64,000 nucleotides of DNA from Sphingopyxis terrae subsp. terrae NBRC 15098 (GCF_001598815.1 NZ_BCZQ01000003.1:186001-250000); one strand, 5' to 3'. Shown: positions 36,477 through 46,697, counted from the stretch's first letter. Numbers and translations are program-made. Notes: generated by a model from the sequence alone, not told the origin.

Positions 36477-39400
36477 ATGTCGCGCATTTTCATCGATCGG
36501 CCGATCTTCGCCTGGGTGCTGGCGATCGTCGTCATGCTCGGCGGGCTCGGCGCGTTGTTTTCGCTGCCGATCGAACAATATCCCGATATCGCGCCGACGC
36601 AGGTCAACATCCGCGCCAGCTATCCCGGCGCCTCGGCCGAGACGATCGAGAACAGCGTCACGCAGGTGCTGGAGCAACAGCTCACCGGTATCGATGGCCT
36701 GCTCTATTTCAGCTCGCAGTCGAGTTCGCGCGGGCAGGCGACGATTACCGCCATCTTCGCCAAGGGCACCGATCCCGACATCGCGCAGGTGCAGGTGCAG
36801 AACAAGATCGCCTCCGCCATCTCGCGCCTGCCGCAACAGGTGCAAAGCCAGGGCGTGCGCGTCACCAAGTCCAATTCGGATTCGCTGCTGCTTGTCGGCG
36901 TCTATGACACCACCGACACGCGATCGAACCAGGATGTGTCCGACTATCTGTCGTCGAACGTGCAGGATCCGTTGTCGCGCGTCGAAGGCGTCGGCGACGT
37001 CAATGTCTATGGCTCGCCGCATGCGATGCGCATCTGGCTGAACCCGCAGCGGCTCGCCGCGGTGTCGCTGATGCCCGGCGACGTCGTCACCGCGATCACC
37101 GCACAGAACAGCGAGGTCGCGGCGGGCGAGGTCGGCGGCACCCCGGCGCCCGAGGGGCAGATGCTGAATGCGACCGTAACCGCGCAGTCGCGGTTGCAGA
37201 CGCCCGAAGAGTTCGAGAATATCGTGCTCAAGACGCTGCCCGACGGGTCGACTGTAAGGATCAGAGACGTCGCGCGGGTCGAGGTCGGCGCCGAAAATTA
37301 CGGCACCATCGTGCGCATCAACGGCCATCCGGGTGCTGGCATCTCGATCTCGCTGTCGCCCGGCTCCGACGCGCTGGAAACCGCCGACCGGGTCAAGACG
37401 CGCGTTGCCGAACTGGCGCAGGATTTTCCCGACGGCCTGACCTATGCCTATGCCAACGACGCCACCGCCTTCATCAAGCTGTCGGTGAGCGAAGTGCAGA
37501 AATCGCTGTTCGAGGCGATCCTGCTCGTCGTGCTGGTGATGTTCGTCTTCCTGCAAAGCTGGCGCGCGGTGCTGATCCCGGCGATCGCGGTGCCGGTCGT
37601 GCTGCTTGGCACCTTCGGCGTCTTCTATATCGCCGGTTTCACGATCAACACGCTGACCCTGTTCGGCCTGACGCTCGCGATCGGCCTGCTCGTCGACGAC
37701 GCGATCGTGGTGGTCGAGAATGTCGAGCGGCTGATGGAAGAGAATCCCGGCATGTCGGCGCGCGAGGCGACGATCCAGTCGATGAAGGAATTGCAGGTCG
37801 CACTGATCGCGATCGCGATGGTGCTGTCGGCGGTGTTTCTGCCGATGGCCTTTTTCGGCGGATCGACGGGCGTCATCTATCGCCAGTTCTCGATCACCAT
37901 CGTGTCGGCGATGGCGCTGTCGGTGCTCGTCGCGCTGATCCTCAGCCCGGCGCTGACCTCGACCCTGCTCAAGCCGCGCAGCCATGGCGGGGACGAGGGT
38001 CGGCCGCACCGTTTCCCGCGCCTGCACGCCGCGATGATCCGCGCCCGCGACGGCTTCAACACGCGGTTCGACCGCACGGTTCGCGGCTATGTCGGCAGCG
38101 TGACCCGCGTCGTCGACCGCAAATGGCTGTTTCTTGGCATCTACGCCATCATTCTGGTGCTGCTGGTGCTGATGTTCGTGCGCCTGCCGACCGGCTTTCT
38201 GCCCAATGAGGATCAGGGCCGCGTTTCGGTGCAGTTCCGCTTGCCCGCGGGCGCGACGCAGGAACGCACGCTCGCAGTGCGCGACAGCGTCGAAAAATAT
38301 CTGCTGAGCCAGGAAAAGGCCAATGTCGGCGCGCTCTTCCTCGTCGCGGGCGGCGGCGGGGGCGGTGCGACCGGCCAGAATACCGGCCAGGGCTTTTTGA
38401 ACCTCGTCCACTGGGACGACCGGCCCGGCAAGGAGAACACCGCCGACGCGATTGCCGACCGGACGCGCAAGGCGCTGTCGGGCCTGCGCGACGCGCAGGT
38501 TTTCGCCCTCGTTCCCGGCGCGGTGCGCGGCCTTGGCGATTCGTCGGGATTTACGATGGAGTTCCAGAACCGCAGCGGGATGAGCCGCGCCCAATTCGTC
38601 GCGGCGCGCGACCGGCTGCTCGACATGGCCAATGCCAATCCCAAGCTTACCTCGGTGCGGCTCAGCGATCTTCCCGATGTTGCGACGTTGAAGGTCGATA
38701 TCGATACGCAGCGGCTGACCGCCTATGGCCTCAGCAACGGCGATGTGAACAACACGCTGGCGACCGCCTGGGGCGGCCGCTACGTCAACGACTTCATCGA
38801 CAAGGGCCGCGTCAAGCGCGTCTATGTCCAGGGCGACGCCCCCTATCGCGCCAAGCCCGACGACATCGGGCAATGGTATGTCCGCTCGTCCGATGGCGAG
38901 ATGTCGCCCTTTTCCGCCTTTTCGAGCATCGGCTGGTCGACCACCCCGGCCAGCACCTCGCGCTTTCAGGGCGTCCCGGCGTTCGAAATTTCGGGGCAGG
39001 CGGCCGCCGGCGTCAGTTCGGGCGAGGCGATGGACGAGATGGAGCGGATGGCGGCCGAAATTCCCGGCACCAGCGTCGCTTGGGCGGGCGCTTCCTATCA
39101 GGAACGCCTGTCGTCGGGGCAGGCGCCCCTGCTCTATGGCCTGTCGCTGCTCGTCGTCTTCCTCTGCCTTGCCGCGCTTTACGAAAGCTGGTCGATCCCG
39201 CTTGCGGTGCTGCTCATCATTCCGCTGGGGCTAGTCGGCGCGGTTTTCGCGGTGACGCTGCGCGGGCTGGAAAACGACGTCTATCTGCAGATCGGGTTGC
39301 TGACGACGATGGGACTGGCGGCGAAGAATGCGATCCTGATGATCGAGTTCGCCGAACAGGAGGAACGCAAGGGCCGCCGCGTTATCGAGGCAGCGGTCGA

Positions 39401-39671
39401 GGCGGCGCGTATCCGTTTGCGTCCGATCCTGATGACCAGCTTTGCCTTCATCTTCGGCGTCCTGCCACTCGCCATCGCGACCGGTGCGGGGGCCAACAGC
39501 CGCGTTGCGATCGGTACGTCGGTGATCGGCGGCATGCTGACTGCCGCGCTGCTCGCCATTTTCTTCATCCCGCTCTTCTTCGTGCTCGTGCGCCGCGGCG
39601 TGCGCGACGGGCTCGCCGCGCTGCGCCGGCGCTTCGGCAAAAAGGACGGCGGCGCGGAGGTGACGGCATGA
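36477..39671 (+). CDS. RND efflux transporter permease (HAE1/AcrB-like)
   Basis: 1064-residue proton-driven exporter. Twelve helices in two repeats; the proton-relay Asp407-Asp408 pair sits in LAIGLLVDDAIVVVENVERLM at the same numbering as AcrB, and the helix-10 Lys is in GLAAKNAILMIEFAEQ. Porter-domain repeats (ANDATAFIKLSVSEVQKSLFEAIL; FQGVPAFEISGQAAAGVSSGEAM) are in order. Length is that of a full hydrophobe/amphiphile pump. Substrate range not predictable. Overlaps the outer-membrane gene at ATGA. Confidence 0.95.
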   Translation: MSRIFIDRPIFAWVLAIVVMLGGLGALFSLPIEQYPDIAPTQVNIRASYPGASAETIENSVTQVLEQQLTGIDGLLYFSSQSSSRGQATITAIFAKGTDPDIAQVQVQNKIASAISRLPQQVQSQGVRVTKSNSDSLLLVGVYDTTDTRSNQDVSDYLSSNVQDPLSRVEGVGDVNVYGSPHAMRIWLNPQRLAAVSLMPGDVVTAITAQNSEVAAGEVGGTPAPEGQMLNATVTAQSRLQTPEEFENIVLKTLPDGSTVRIRDVARVEVGAENYGTIVRINGHPGAGISISLSPGSDALETADRVKTRVAELAQDFPDGLTYAYANDATAFIKLSVSEVQKSLFEAILLVVLVMFVFLQSWRAVLIPAIAVPVVLLGTFGVFYIAGFTINTLTLFGLTLAIGLLVDDAIVVVENVERLMEENPGMSAREATIQSMKELQVALIAIAMVLSAVFLPMAFFGGSTGVIYRQFSITIVSAMALSVLVALILSPALTSTLLKPRSHGGDEGRPHRFPRLHAAMIRARDGFNTRFDRTVRGYVGSVTRVVDRKWLFLGIYAIILVLLVLMFVRLPTGFLPNEDQGRVSVQFRLPAGATQERTLAVRDSVEKYLLSQEKANVGALFLVAGGGGGGATGQNTGQGFLNLVHWDDRPGKENTADAIADRTRKALSGLRDAQVFALVPGAVRGLGDSSGFTMEFQNRSGMSRAQFVAARDRLLDMANANPKLTSVRLSDLPDVATLKVDIDTQRLTAYGLSNGDVNNTLATAWGGRYVNDFIDKGRVKRVYVQGDAPYRAKPDDIGQWYVRSSDGEMSPFSAFSSIGWSTTPASTSRFQGVPAFEISGQAAAGVSSGEAMDEMERMAAEIPGTSVAWAGASYQERLSSGQAPLLYGLSLLVVFLCLAALYESWSIPLAVLLIIPLGLVGAVFAVTLRGLENDVYLQIGLLTTMGLAAKNAILMIEFAEQEERKGRRVIEAAVEAARIRLRPILMTSFAFIFGVLPLAIATGAGANSRVAIGTSVIGGMLTAALLAIFFIPLFFVLVRRGVRDGLAALRRRFGKKDGGAEVTA

Positions 39672-41068
39672 AACGCGCGCCCTTCCTGATGATCGCAGCG
39701 CCGCTGATGCTCGCGGGCTGTTCGCTTGCGCCGAAGACGGCGTTACCGCCGCCCCCGGTGCCGCAAGGCTGGCCGGTCGGCGACGCCTATCTGATCGAGA
39801 GCGAGGCGGCGCTGCCGATCCTGTCCTACAAACAATTGTTCACCGACGCGCGGCTCCAGTCGCTCGTCGAACAGGCGCTCGCGAACAATCGCGATCTGCG
39901 CACCGCCTATGCCAATCTGGCGGCGGCGCGCGCGCAGGTGCGGGTCAGCCGGGCAGCGCAATTCCCGGCGATCGGCGTCAGCGCGAGCGGCGACTATGCC
40001 GACCGTGGCGGCACGGGCGGCGCGGGCAGCAGTTTCGCGCTGCAAGGCGGGGTCACCGCCTTCGAACTCGACCTGTTCGGGCGCCTCGCCAACGCGAATG
40101 CCGCCGACCGCGACCGCGCGCTGGCGACCGAGGCCGCGTCGCGCACCGTGCGGCTGAGCCTGATTGCCGATCTTGCCAATGCCTGGGCCGCCTATGGCGC
40201 CGACCGCGACCTGCTCGCCATTGCGCAGGAAACCGCCACCAATGCGCGCGAAAATGTCCGGCTGACGAAGGCGCGGCTCGACGGCGGCGTCGCGCCGCGC
40301 ACCGACCTCAGGCAAGCCGAACAGATATTGGCGACCGCCGAGGACGCGATCGCGCAGCAGCAGACTGCGATCGCGCAGGACGAAAATCTGATCCGCCTGC
40401 TCGTCGGCGGCGATGTCGATCCGGCGCTGTTCCCCGCCAGCCTGGCCGAGGTGACGCCTGCGGTTGCGGCGCCCCCGGCCGGGATGCGGTCGGAAATCCT
40501 GTTGCGGCGGCCCGACGTGATCCAGGCCGAATATCTGCTGCGCGCCGCCAACGCCGATATCGGCGTCGCACGCGCGCGGCTGTTCCCGACGATTTCGCTG
40601 ACCGGCCTGCTGGGCTTTGCCAGCGACGCGCTGTCGAGCCTGTTCGACAAGGGTTCCTTCGCCTGGTCGGCGGGCGGCGATGCCAGCGCCTCGATCTTCG
40701 ATTTCGGTGGCCGCCGCGCCGGGGTGGCGGTGAGCGAGGCGCAGCGTGATGCCGCGCTTGCCAGCTATGAAGGCGCGATCCAGACCGCCTTTCGCGAAGT
40801 CGCCGACGCGCTCGCGGTGCAGGGCACAATCGCCGAGCGCGTCCGCGCCGCCGCCGCCAACACCGAAGCCGCGGCCGACACGGCGAGACTTAGCGATGCG
40901 CGCTACAAGGGCGGGGTCGACAGTTTCCTCGCCAGCCTCGACGCGCAGCGCAGCCTCTATGCCGCGCGGCGCAGCGAAATCGCGACGGGCCTGCTGCTCG
41001 TCCAGACCCGCATCGCCCTGTTCCGCGCGCTTGGCGGCGACAGCAGCGCGGGGTCCGCGGCGCCTTAA
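39668..41068 (+). CDS. Outer membrane efflux lipoprotein (NodT/OprM-like)
   Basis: 466 residues. Lipobox LAGCSL gives lipidated Cys18. TolC-fold repeats are visible: DARLQSLVEQALANNRDLRTAYANLAAARAQVRVSRAAQFPAI (about 58-100), ELDLFGRLANANAADRDRALATEAASRTVRLSLIADLANAWAAY, and a second half with ISLTGLLGFASDALSSLF and SIFDFGGRRAGVAVSEAQRDAAL. It is the outer-membrane exit of the pump. Last gene of the operon. Confidence 0.93.
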   Translation: MKRAPFLMIAAPLMLAGCSLAPKTALPPPPVPQGWPVGDAYLIESEAALPILSYKQLFTDARLQSLVEQALANNRDLRTAYANLAAARAQVRVSRAAQFPAIGVSASGDYADRGGTGGAGSSFALQGGVTAFELDLFGRLANANAADRDRALATEAASRTVRLSLIADLANAWAAYGADRDLLAIAQETATNARENVRLTKARLDGGVAPRTDLRQAEQILATAEDAIAQQQTAIAQDENLIRLLVGGDVDPALFPASLAEVTPAVAAPPAGMRSEILLRRPDVIQAEYLLRAANADIGVARARLFPTISLTGLLGFASDALSSLFDKGSFAWSAGGDASASIFDFGGRRAGVAVSEAQRDAALASYEGAIQTAFREVADALAVQGTIAERVRAAAANTEAAADTARLSDARYKGGVDSFLASLDAQRSLYAARRSEIATGLLLVQTRIALFRALGGDSSAGSAAP

Positions 41069-41130
41069 TCCCGCAATCAAGACGCGAATCCCGACTCCGC
41101 TTGACAACCCCATCCGCTCGCGCGCTAATA

Positions 41131-41145
41131 GAACAAATCAGGAAC
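41131..41145 (+). promoter_or_regulatory. LexA (SOS) box of the alphaproteobacterial type
   Basis: GAAC (41131-41134), seven bases, GAAC (41142-41145), the reverse complement of GTTC-N7-GTTC, the LexA operator known from alphaproteobacteria. It ends three bases before the imuA start codon, so bound LexA would block the promoter or translation start region. Confidence 0.92.
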
Positions 41146-41148
41146 ATT

Positions 41149-41934
41149 ATGCGCGAGTCGTCTTCCTCTCTCGCCGCGCTGCGCCAACGCGTCGCCCGGC
41201 TCGCCGATAGCGGCGCCCCGTCCGGCGGGGGCGATGGCGGCTGGCTGGCGAGCGGCCATGCGGATTTCGATGCGGCGATCGGCGGCGGGCTGGCAATCGG
41301 CAAGACGCATGAATTTTTCGCAGCCGACGCGCTCGATGCGACGAGCGCTGCCGCCTTTGCCGCGTTGCTCGCGCTGCGTACGCCCGGCGCGGCGCCGCTG
41401 CTGTGGCTGCGCACCGCCGATGCCGCACGGCGCGCAGGGCATATCTATGCGCCCGGCATCGCCGAGCTTGGCGGCGACCCCGACCGGCTGCTGCTCGTCG
41501 AAACCGCCGACCCCAAAATGCTCCTCGCCTGCGCCAATGACGCGGTGCGGTGCGGCGGATCGGCGGCGGTTATCGTCGAAAGCTGGGGAGCATGGCCCGC
41601 GCTCGACCTGACCGCGGGGCGGCGGCTGGCGCTCGGTGCGCGCGATGCGGGGACCGTGCTGCTGATGCTGAGGCTCAACACCCTTCCCGCGCCCAGCGTA
41701 GCGGAAACGCGCTGGACGGTCGCCGCCGCGCCCTCGACCGCGCTCGAGGCCGATGCGCCGGGCGCCCCGGGCTTCACCCTCGACCTGATACGCTGGCGCG
41801 GCGGCCCCGCGGGCGCCCGCTGGCAGATGGAATGGAATCGCGATGAGCAAGTCTTCCGGGGGGCGGCGCTATCTGGCGCTCTTCTTCCCGTGGCTCCCGG
41901 CCGAACGGCTGTGCCGCGCCGCGCCGCCGCCTGA
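41149..41934 (+). CDS. imuA: ImuA, RecA-like partner of the mutasome
   Basis: 261 residues. RecA/SulA-like: ASGHADFDAAIGGGLAIGKTHEFFAADALDATSAAAFAALLALRT (about 36-80) resembles the RecA nucleotide region with a degenerate P-loop (GGGLAIGKTHEFF), and the LLMLRLN strand follows. Proteins of this type act with ImuB and DnaE2 in SOS mutagenesis. The ATG at 41149 follows the LexA box; an upstream frame start at 41101 would lie across it. Overlaps imuB by 92 bp in a different frame. Confidence 0.88.
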   Translation: MRESSSSLAALRQRVARLADSGAPSGGGDGGWLASGHADFDAAIGGGLAIGKTHEFFAADALDATSAAAFAALLALRTPGAAPLLWLRTADAARRAGHIYAPGIAELGGDPDRLLLVETADPKMLLACANDAVRCGGSAAVIVESWGAWPALDLTAGRRLALGARDAGTVLLMLRLNTLPAPSVAETRWTVAAAPSTALEADAPGAPGFTLDLIRWRGGPAGARWQMEWNRDEQVFRGAALSGALLPVAPGRTAVPRRAAA

Positions 41935-43387
41935 CGCCCCGATCGTCTTTGCCGAAAAGCAGCGCGGGGCGCTCCGTCTCGCGAGCGTCGATCCGCACGC
42001 CGCGGCGCTGGGGCTCGCCCCCGGCATGCCGCTCGCCGATGCCCGCGCGCAGATCGGCGACCTTGCCGTCGTGCCGCACGATCCCGTCGCCGATGCCGCC
42101 TGGCTCGACCGGCTGGCGCAGGGCTGCGCGCGCTACACGCCGCTCGTCGCGCTCGACGCCCCCGACGGGCTGATCCTCGACATCGCGGGCGCGGCGCATC
42201 TGTTCGGCGGCGAAGCAGGGCTTGTCGCCGATGTCGAAGGGCGCATGGACCGGCTGGGAATGACCCTGCGCAGCGCGCTTGCTGGGACCGCCGATGCGGC
42301 GCGCGCGCTCGCGCGCTACCAGGCGCTCCCCGCCCCCGACGAGGCCGCGGCGGTGCGCCGCCTGCCCGTCGCGGCGCTGGGGCTGGAGGCGGAGGCGACG
42401 ACCGCGCTCGTCCGCGCGGGGCTCAAGACGATCGGCGATCTTTCGGGCCGCCCGGTCGCCGCGATCGCCGCGCGCTTCGGGGCCGAGGCGGCGAACGCGC
42501 TGCGCCGGTTGCTCGGCGATGCGCCGAGCCCGCTCGACCCGCGCATCCGGCCCCCGCCGATCGTCGTCGAGCGCCGTTTCGCCGAACCGCTGGGCAGCAG
42601 CGCCCATGCCGCTGCGGTGCTCGCCGAGCTTGCCGCCGAGGCTGCCGTCGCGCTTGGCGAACGCGGCAAGGGCGGACGCCATTTTCGCGCGACCTTCTTT
42701 CGCAGCGACGGGCTCGCGCGCAGCATCGCGATCGAAACCGGCCAGCCGACGCGCGACGCCGATCTGGTCATGCGTCTGTTCGCCGAACGGATCGACAGCC
42801 TGCGCGACCCGATCGACCCCGGTTTCGGTTTCGACATGATCCGCCTCGCCGTCCCGCGGATCGAGGCGCTGGGTGCCGGCCAGCTCAGGCTCGAGGGCGG
42901 GGCGGCGAACACCGCGCGGGGCGCCGCCGCCGTCGACGAACTCGCCGACCGGCTGGCGACCCGGCTGGGGCGCGGGCGCGTTCGGCGGCTGCGTAGCGCC
43001 GATACCCATATCCCCGAACAGGCGCAGCTTGCCTTTCCCGCGGTCGAGGCGCCGCCGCCGACGCCCTGGACCGCGACCGAGCCGGGCGAACCGCCACTGC
43101 GCCCCTTTCACCTGTTCGACCCGCCGCAGCCGATCGAAGTGATCGCCGAAGTCCCCGACGGCCCGCCGCAGCGCTTCCGCTGGCGCCGCACGCTCCATGC
43201 GGTGCGCCGCTTCGAAGGCCCCGAACGCATCGCCGCCGAATGGTGGCGCCGCCGCGACAATGCCGGGCTGACGCGCGACTATTACCGCGTCGAGGATGCG
43301 CAGGGCCGCCGTTACTGGCTGTTCCGCCACGGCCTCTACGATGAAAAGCCCGACCCGCGCTGGTATATTCACGGGGTCTTTGCATGA
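41843..43387 (+). CDS. imuB: ImuB, Y-family-like mutasome hub
   Basis: 514 residues of the DinB/Y-family fold starting MSKSSGGRRYLALFFPWLPAERLCR. The N-terminal position that holds catalytic Asp in true Y polymerases (D-x-D-x-F) is replaced by LALFFPWLP, so the catalytic acids are lost, as expected for ImuB, which bridges ImuA, DnaE2 and the beta clamp. Thumb and little-finger regions follow (GLAPGMPLADARAQIGDL; RRFEGPERIAAEWWRR). Overlaps dnaE2 at ATGA. Confidence 0.9.
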   Translation: MSKSSGGRRYLALFFPWLPAERLCRAAPPPDAPIVFAEKQRGALRLASVDPHAAALGLAPGMPLADARAQIGDLAVVPHDPVADAAWLDRLAQGCARYTPLVALDAPDGLILDIAGAAHLFGGEAGLVADVEGRMDRLGMTLRSALAGTADAARALARYQALPAPDEAAAVRRLPVAALGLEAEATTALVRAGLKTIGDLSGRPVAAIAARFGAEAANALRRLLGDAPSPLDPRIRPPPIVVERRFAEPLGSSAHAAAVLAELAAEAAVALGERGKGGRHFRATFFRSDGLARSIAIETGQPTRDADLVMRLFAERIDSLRDPIDPGFGFDMIRLAVPRIEALGAGQLRLEGGAANTARGAAAVDELADRLATRLGRGRVRRLRSADTHIPEQAQLAFPAVEAPPPTPWTATEPGEPPLRPFHLFDPPQPIEVIAEVPDGPPQRFRWRRTLHAVRRFEGPERIAAEWWRRRDNAGLTRDYYRVEDAQGRRYWLFRHGLYDEKPDPRWYIHGVFA

Positions 43388-46300
43388 GCGCGCCTTGTCC
43401 CGACGCCGATCCCGGTTTCGCCGAGCTGATCGCTGCGACCAACTACAGCTTCCTGCGCGGCGCCTCGCACCCCGCCGAAATGGTCGCGCGCGCGCTCGAA
43501 CTCGGCATGACGGGCATCGGCATCGCCGACCGCAACAGCGTCGCGGGGGTAGTGCGGGCCTGGGCCTTCCTGAAAGAGCTGCAGGTCAAGCAGCCGGAGG
43601 CGGTGGCGGGATTCCGGCTGGTCGTCGGCGCCCGGCTCGCGTTCGCCGACGAGACTCCCGACATTATCGCTTATCCGGTGAGCCGCCATGGCTGGGGCCG
43701 ACTGACGCGCCTGTTATCGACCGGCAATCTGCGCGCGCAGAAGGGCGACTGCATCCTTCACCTCGAAGATCTGCTCGCCTATTGCGATGATCTGTTGCTG
43801 ATCGCGACTGAGGGCGACGAGGCCCTGCTGCGCCAGCTCAAGCATGCACGTCCGAAATCGGTCTGGCTCGCCGCGACCATGCCCCGGGGCGGCGCCGACG
43901 CGCGGCGGCTGGCGCGACTGCACCGTCTGGCGGCGGCGGTGAACATCCCGCTGCTTGCCACCAGCGATGCGCTCTACGCGACCTCCGCGCAGCGCCCGCT
44001 CCACGACATCGTCACCTGTATCCGCGAGGGCACGACACTTCACAAGGCGGGCCGGCGTCTCCACGCCAATGGCGAACGCCATCTGAAAGCGCCGGCCGAG
44101 ATGCGCCGGCTGTTCGCGGCCTGTCCGGAAGCGGTCGAGCAAAGCGCGCGACTGCTCGACCGTATCGGCTTCGCGCTCGACGAACTGCGCTACGAATATC
44201 CGCACGAGCCGGTACCGCCGGGATGGAAGCCCTTCAACTATCTGCACCATCTGGTGAAGACAGCGGCCGAGGCGCGCTATGGCACGCCCTTGCCGGCGAA
44301 AGTCCGCAAGCTGATCGGCAACGAACTGCGGCTGATCCGGCGGCGGAATTACGTCTATTATTTCCTCACCGTCCACGATCTCGTCCGTTTCGCGCGCGCG
44401 CAAGAACCCCCGATCCTCTGTCAGGGGCGCGGATCGGCGGCCAATTCGATTGTCTGCTTCCTGCTCGGCGTCACCTCGGTCGATCCGATGCAGCACGACC
44501 TGCTCTTCTCCCGCTTCGTCTCGGCCGAGCGCGACGAGCCGCCCGACATCGACGTCGATTTCGAGCATGAGCGGCGCGAGGAAGTGATCCAATATATCTA
44601 CCGCCGCTACACGCGCGACCGCGCCGCGATCGCCGCAACCGTCATCCACTATCGCCCGCGCAGCACGATCCGCGAGGTCGGCAAGGCGCTGGGCCTCAGT
44701 GAGGATGTGACCGCGCGGCTCGCCGATACGAGCTGGGGGAGCTGGGGCGACGAGGTGCCGGTCGAACGGCTGGCCGAAGCCGGGCTCGACCCCCATAATG
44801 GCGAGATCGAGCGATTGCACCGCTTCGTCGGCGAATTGCTGAAGGCGCCGCGCCACTTGTCGCAGCATGTCGGCGGCTTCGTGCTGACCCAGGGGCGGCT
44901 CGACGAACTGGTGCCGATCCACAATACCGCGATGGAGGACCGCACCTTCATCGAATGGGACAAGGACGACATCGATGCGCTCGGCCTGATGAAGGTCGAT
45001 GTTCTCGCGCTCGGGATGCTGACCTGCATTCGCAAATGCTTCGACCTGATGCGTGCGCACGGGCTGGGCGACCATACGCTGGAGGTCGACATCGATTGCG
45101 GCGACGAGGCCGTCTATGAGATGCTCCAGCGCGGCGACAGCATCGGGGTCTTTCAGGTCGAAAGCCGCGCCCAGATCAACATGCTGCCGCGCCTGAAACC
45201 CAAGATATTCTATGACCTTGTCGTGCAGGTCGCGATCGTCCGGCCGGGCCCGATCGAGGGCGACATGGTCCACCCCTATCTGCGCCGGCGATGCGGCGAG
45301 GAGCCGGTTGAATTCCCCGAGCCTGCCCCGCCGCACCCACCCGACGAACTGCACGACGTGCTCGGCAAGACCTTCGGCGTGCCGCTATTCCAGGAACAGG
45401 CGATGAAGCTGGCGATGGTGGCCGCCGATTTCACGCCTGATGAGGCCAATGGCCTGCGCCGCGCGATGGCGACCTTTCGCAACGTCGGGACGATCGAGAA
45501 TTTCCGGGACAAGATGATCGGCGGCATGGTGCGGCGGGGCTACACGCAGGATTTCGCCGAACGCTGTTTCAAGCAGATCGAGGGCTTTGGCAGCTATGGC
45601 TTCCCCGAAAGCCATGCGCAGTCCTTTGCGCGGCTTGTCTATGTCTCGTCATGGATCAAGCATTACCACCCCGCCGTCTTCACCTGCGGCTTGCTCAATT
45701 CGCAGCCGATGGGCTTTTATGCGCCGGCGCAGCTTGTCCGCGATGCGCGCGAGCATGGCGTCGAGGTGCGCGCGGTCGACGTCAATTCCAGCGATTGGGA
45801 CAGCAGCCTCGAACCCCGCGCCGACGGCAGCCTCGCCCTGCGGCTCGGCTTTCGGCAGGTGGAGGGGTTTCGCGCCGAATGGGCGAAGCAGATTGCCGAC
45901 GCGCGCAACACGCCCTTCGCATCGGTCGAGGAACTCGCACGCCGCGCGAACCTGCCGCCGCGCGCGCTGCGCCTGCTCGCCGATGCCGACGCATGCCGGT
46001 CGATGGGGCTCGAACGGCGCCCCGCGCTATGGGATGCGCGGCGCGTCCGTCAGGGGGTGCTGCCGCTGTTCGGTGCGGCGGGCGCCGACGAACTGGGCAC
46101 TGAAGACGATGCACGCCTGCCGCCGACCCCCCCGGTCGAACAGGTGCTGACCGATTATCAGACGACGCGCCTGTCGCTGAAGGGCCATCCGATGGCCTTT
46201 CTGCGCCCCGCCTTCGCCCGCGAAGGCGTGCTGAGCGCGGGCGAAGTTGCAGCGGCGAAGAACGGGTCGATCGTTCGCACCGCGGGGGTCGTGCTGATCC

Positions 46301-46659
46301 GCCAGCGGCCGGGCAAAGGCAATGCGATCTTCATCACCATCGAGGATGAGGGCGGGATCGTGAATATCCTGCTGTGGGCGCGTCATTTCGAACGCTATCG
46401 CCGCGCCGTCATGGCGTCGCGGCTGATGCTGGCCGAAGGCGAGGTGCAGCGCAGCAAGGAAGGCGTCATCCACCTGATGGCGACCCGCATCGTCGATCGC
46501 ACCGCGATGCTCGACGCCCTGGGCAGCGATCGCGGCTTCGATTCCGACTTCACCGAACAGGCCACACCTCCCCTACCGTCGCGCGGGCGGACGCCAGGCG
46601 CACGCCACGGTCATCCGCGCAACGTCCGCATCCTGCCCCGCTCGCGCGATTTTCATTGA
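43384..46659 (+). CDS. dnaE2: Error-prone DNA polymerase DnaE2 (ImuC)
   Basis: 1091-residue C-family polymerase for translesion synthesis. N-terminal PHP domain (NYSFLRGASHPAEMVARALELGMTGIGIADRNSVAGVV, about 20-58), then the palm with catalytic acids in PDIDVDFEHERREEVI (Asp388, Asp390), LARLVYVSSWIKHYHP and GFYAPAQLVRDAREHGVEVR, and a C-terminal OB-fold (IVRTAGVVLIRQRPGKGNAIFITIEDEGGIVNILLW). Shorter than housekeeping DnaE. Completes the LexA-controlled imuA-imuB-dnaE2 cassette. Confidence 0.96.
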   Translation: MSAPCPDADPGFAELIAATNYSFLRGASHPAEMVARALELGMTGIGIADRNSVAGVVRAWAFLKELQVKQPEAVAGFRLVVGARLAFADETPDIIAYPVSRHGWGRLTRLLSTGNLRAQKGDCILHLEDLLAYCDDLLLIATEGDEALLRQLKHARPKSVWLAATMPRGGADARRLARLHRLAAAVNIPLLATSDALYATSAQRPLHDIVTCIREGTTLHKAGRRLHANGERHLKAPAEMRRLFAACPEAVEQSARLLDRIGFALDELRYEYPHEPVPPGWKPFNYLHHLVKTAAEARYGTPLPAKVRKLIGNELRLIRRRNYVYYFLTVHDLVRFARAQEPPILCQGRGSAANSIVCFLLGVTSVDPMQHDLLFSRFVSAERDEPPDIDVDFEHERREEVIQYIYRRYTRDRAAIAATVIHYRPRSTIREVGKALGLSEDVTARLADTSWGSWGDEVPVERLAEAGLDPHNGEIERLHRFVGELLKAPRHLSQHVGGFVLTQGRLDELVPIHNTAMEDRTFIEWDKDDIDALGLMKVDVLALGMLTCIRKCFDLMRAHGLGDHTLEVDIDCGDEAVYEMLQRGDSIGVFQVESRAQINMLPRLKPKIFYDLVVQVAIVRPGPIEGDMVHPYLRRRCGEEPVEFPEPAPPHPPDELHDVLGKTFGVPLFQEQAMKLAMVAADFTPDEANGLRRAMATFRNVGTIENFRDKMIGGMVRRGYTQDFAERCFKQIEGFGSYGFPESHAQSFARLVYVSSWIKHYHPAVFTCGLLNSQPMGFYAPAQLVRDAREHGVEVRAVDVNSSDWDSSLEPRADGSLALRLGFRQVEGFRAEWAKQIADARNTPFASVEELARRANLPPRALRLLADADACRSMGLERRPALWDARRVRQGVLPLFGAAGADELGTEDDARLPPTPPVEQVLTDYQTTRLSLKGHPMAFLRPAFAREGVLSAGEVAAAKNGSIVRTAGVVLIRQRPGKGNAIFITIEDEGGIVNILLWARHFERYRRAVMASRLMLAEGEVQRSKEGVIHLMATRIVDRTAMLDALGSDRGFDSDFTEQATPPLPSRGRTPGARHGHPRNVRILPRSRDFH

Positions 46660-46697
46660 AGTACGGCGGGTATCGACCGAAGGCGGGCATGAAATCC

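Noticed and set aside
34878..38873. A 1331-codon open frame on the minus strand opposite the RND operon
   Set aside because: It runs antisense to three well-supported efflux genes and consists of His/Arg/Asp-rich sequence with no recognisable domain; at this GC content long antisense frames are expected.
41101..41148. Upstream start for imuA
   Set aside because: The extension overlaps the LexA box at 41131-41145; the ATG at 41149 fits better.
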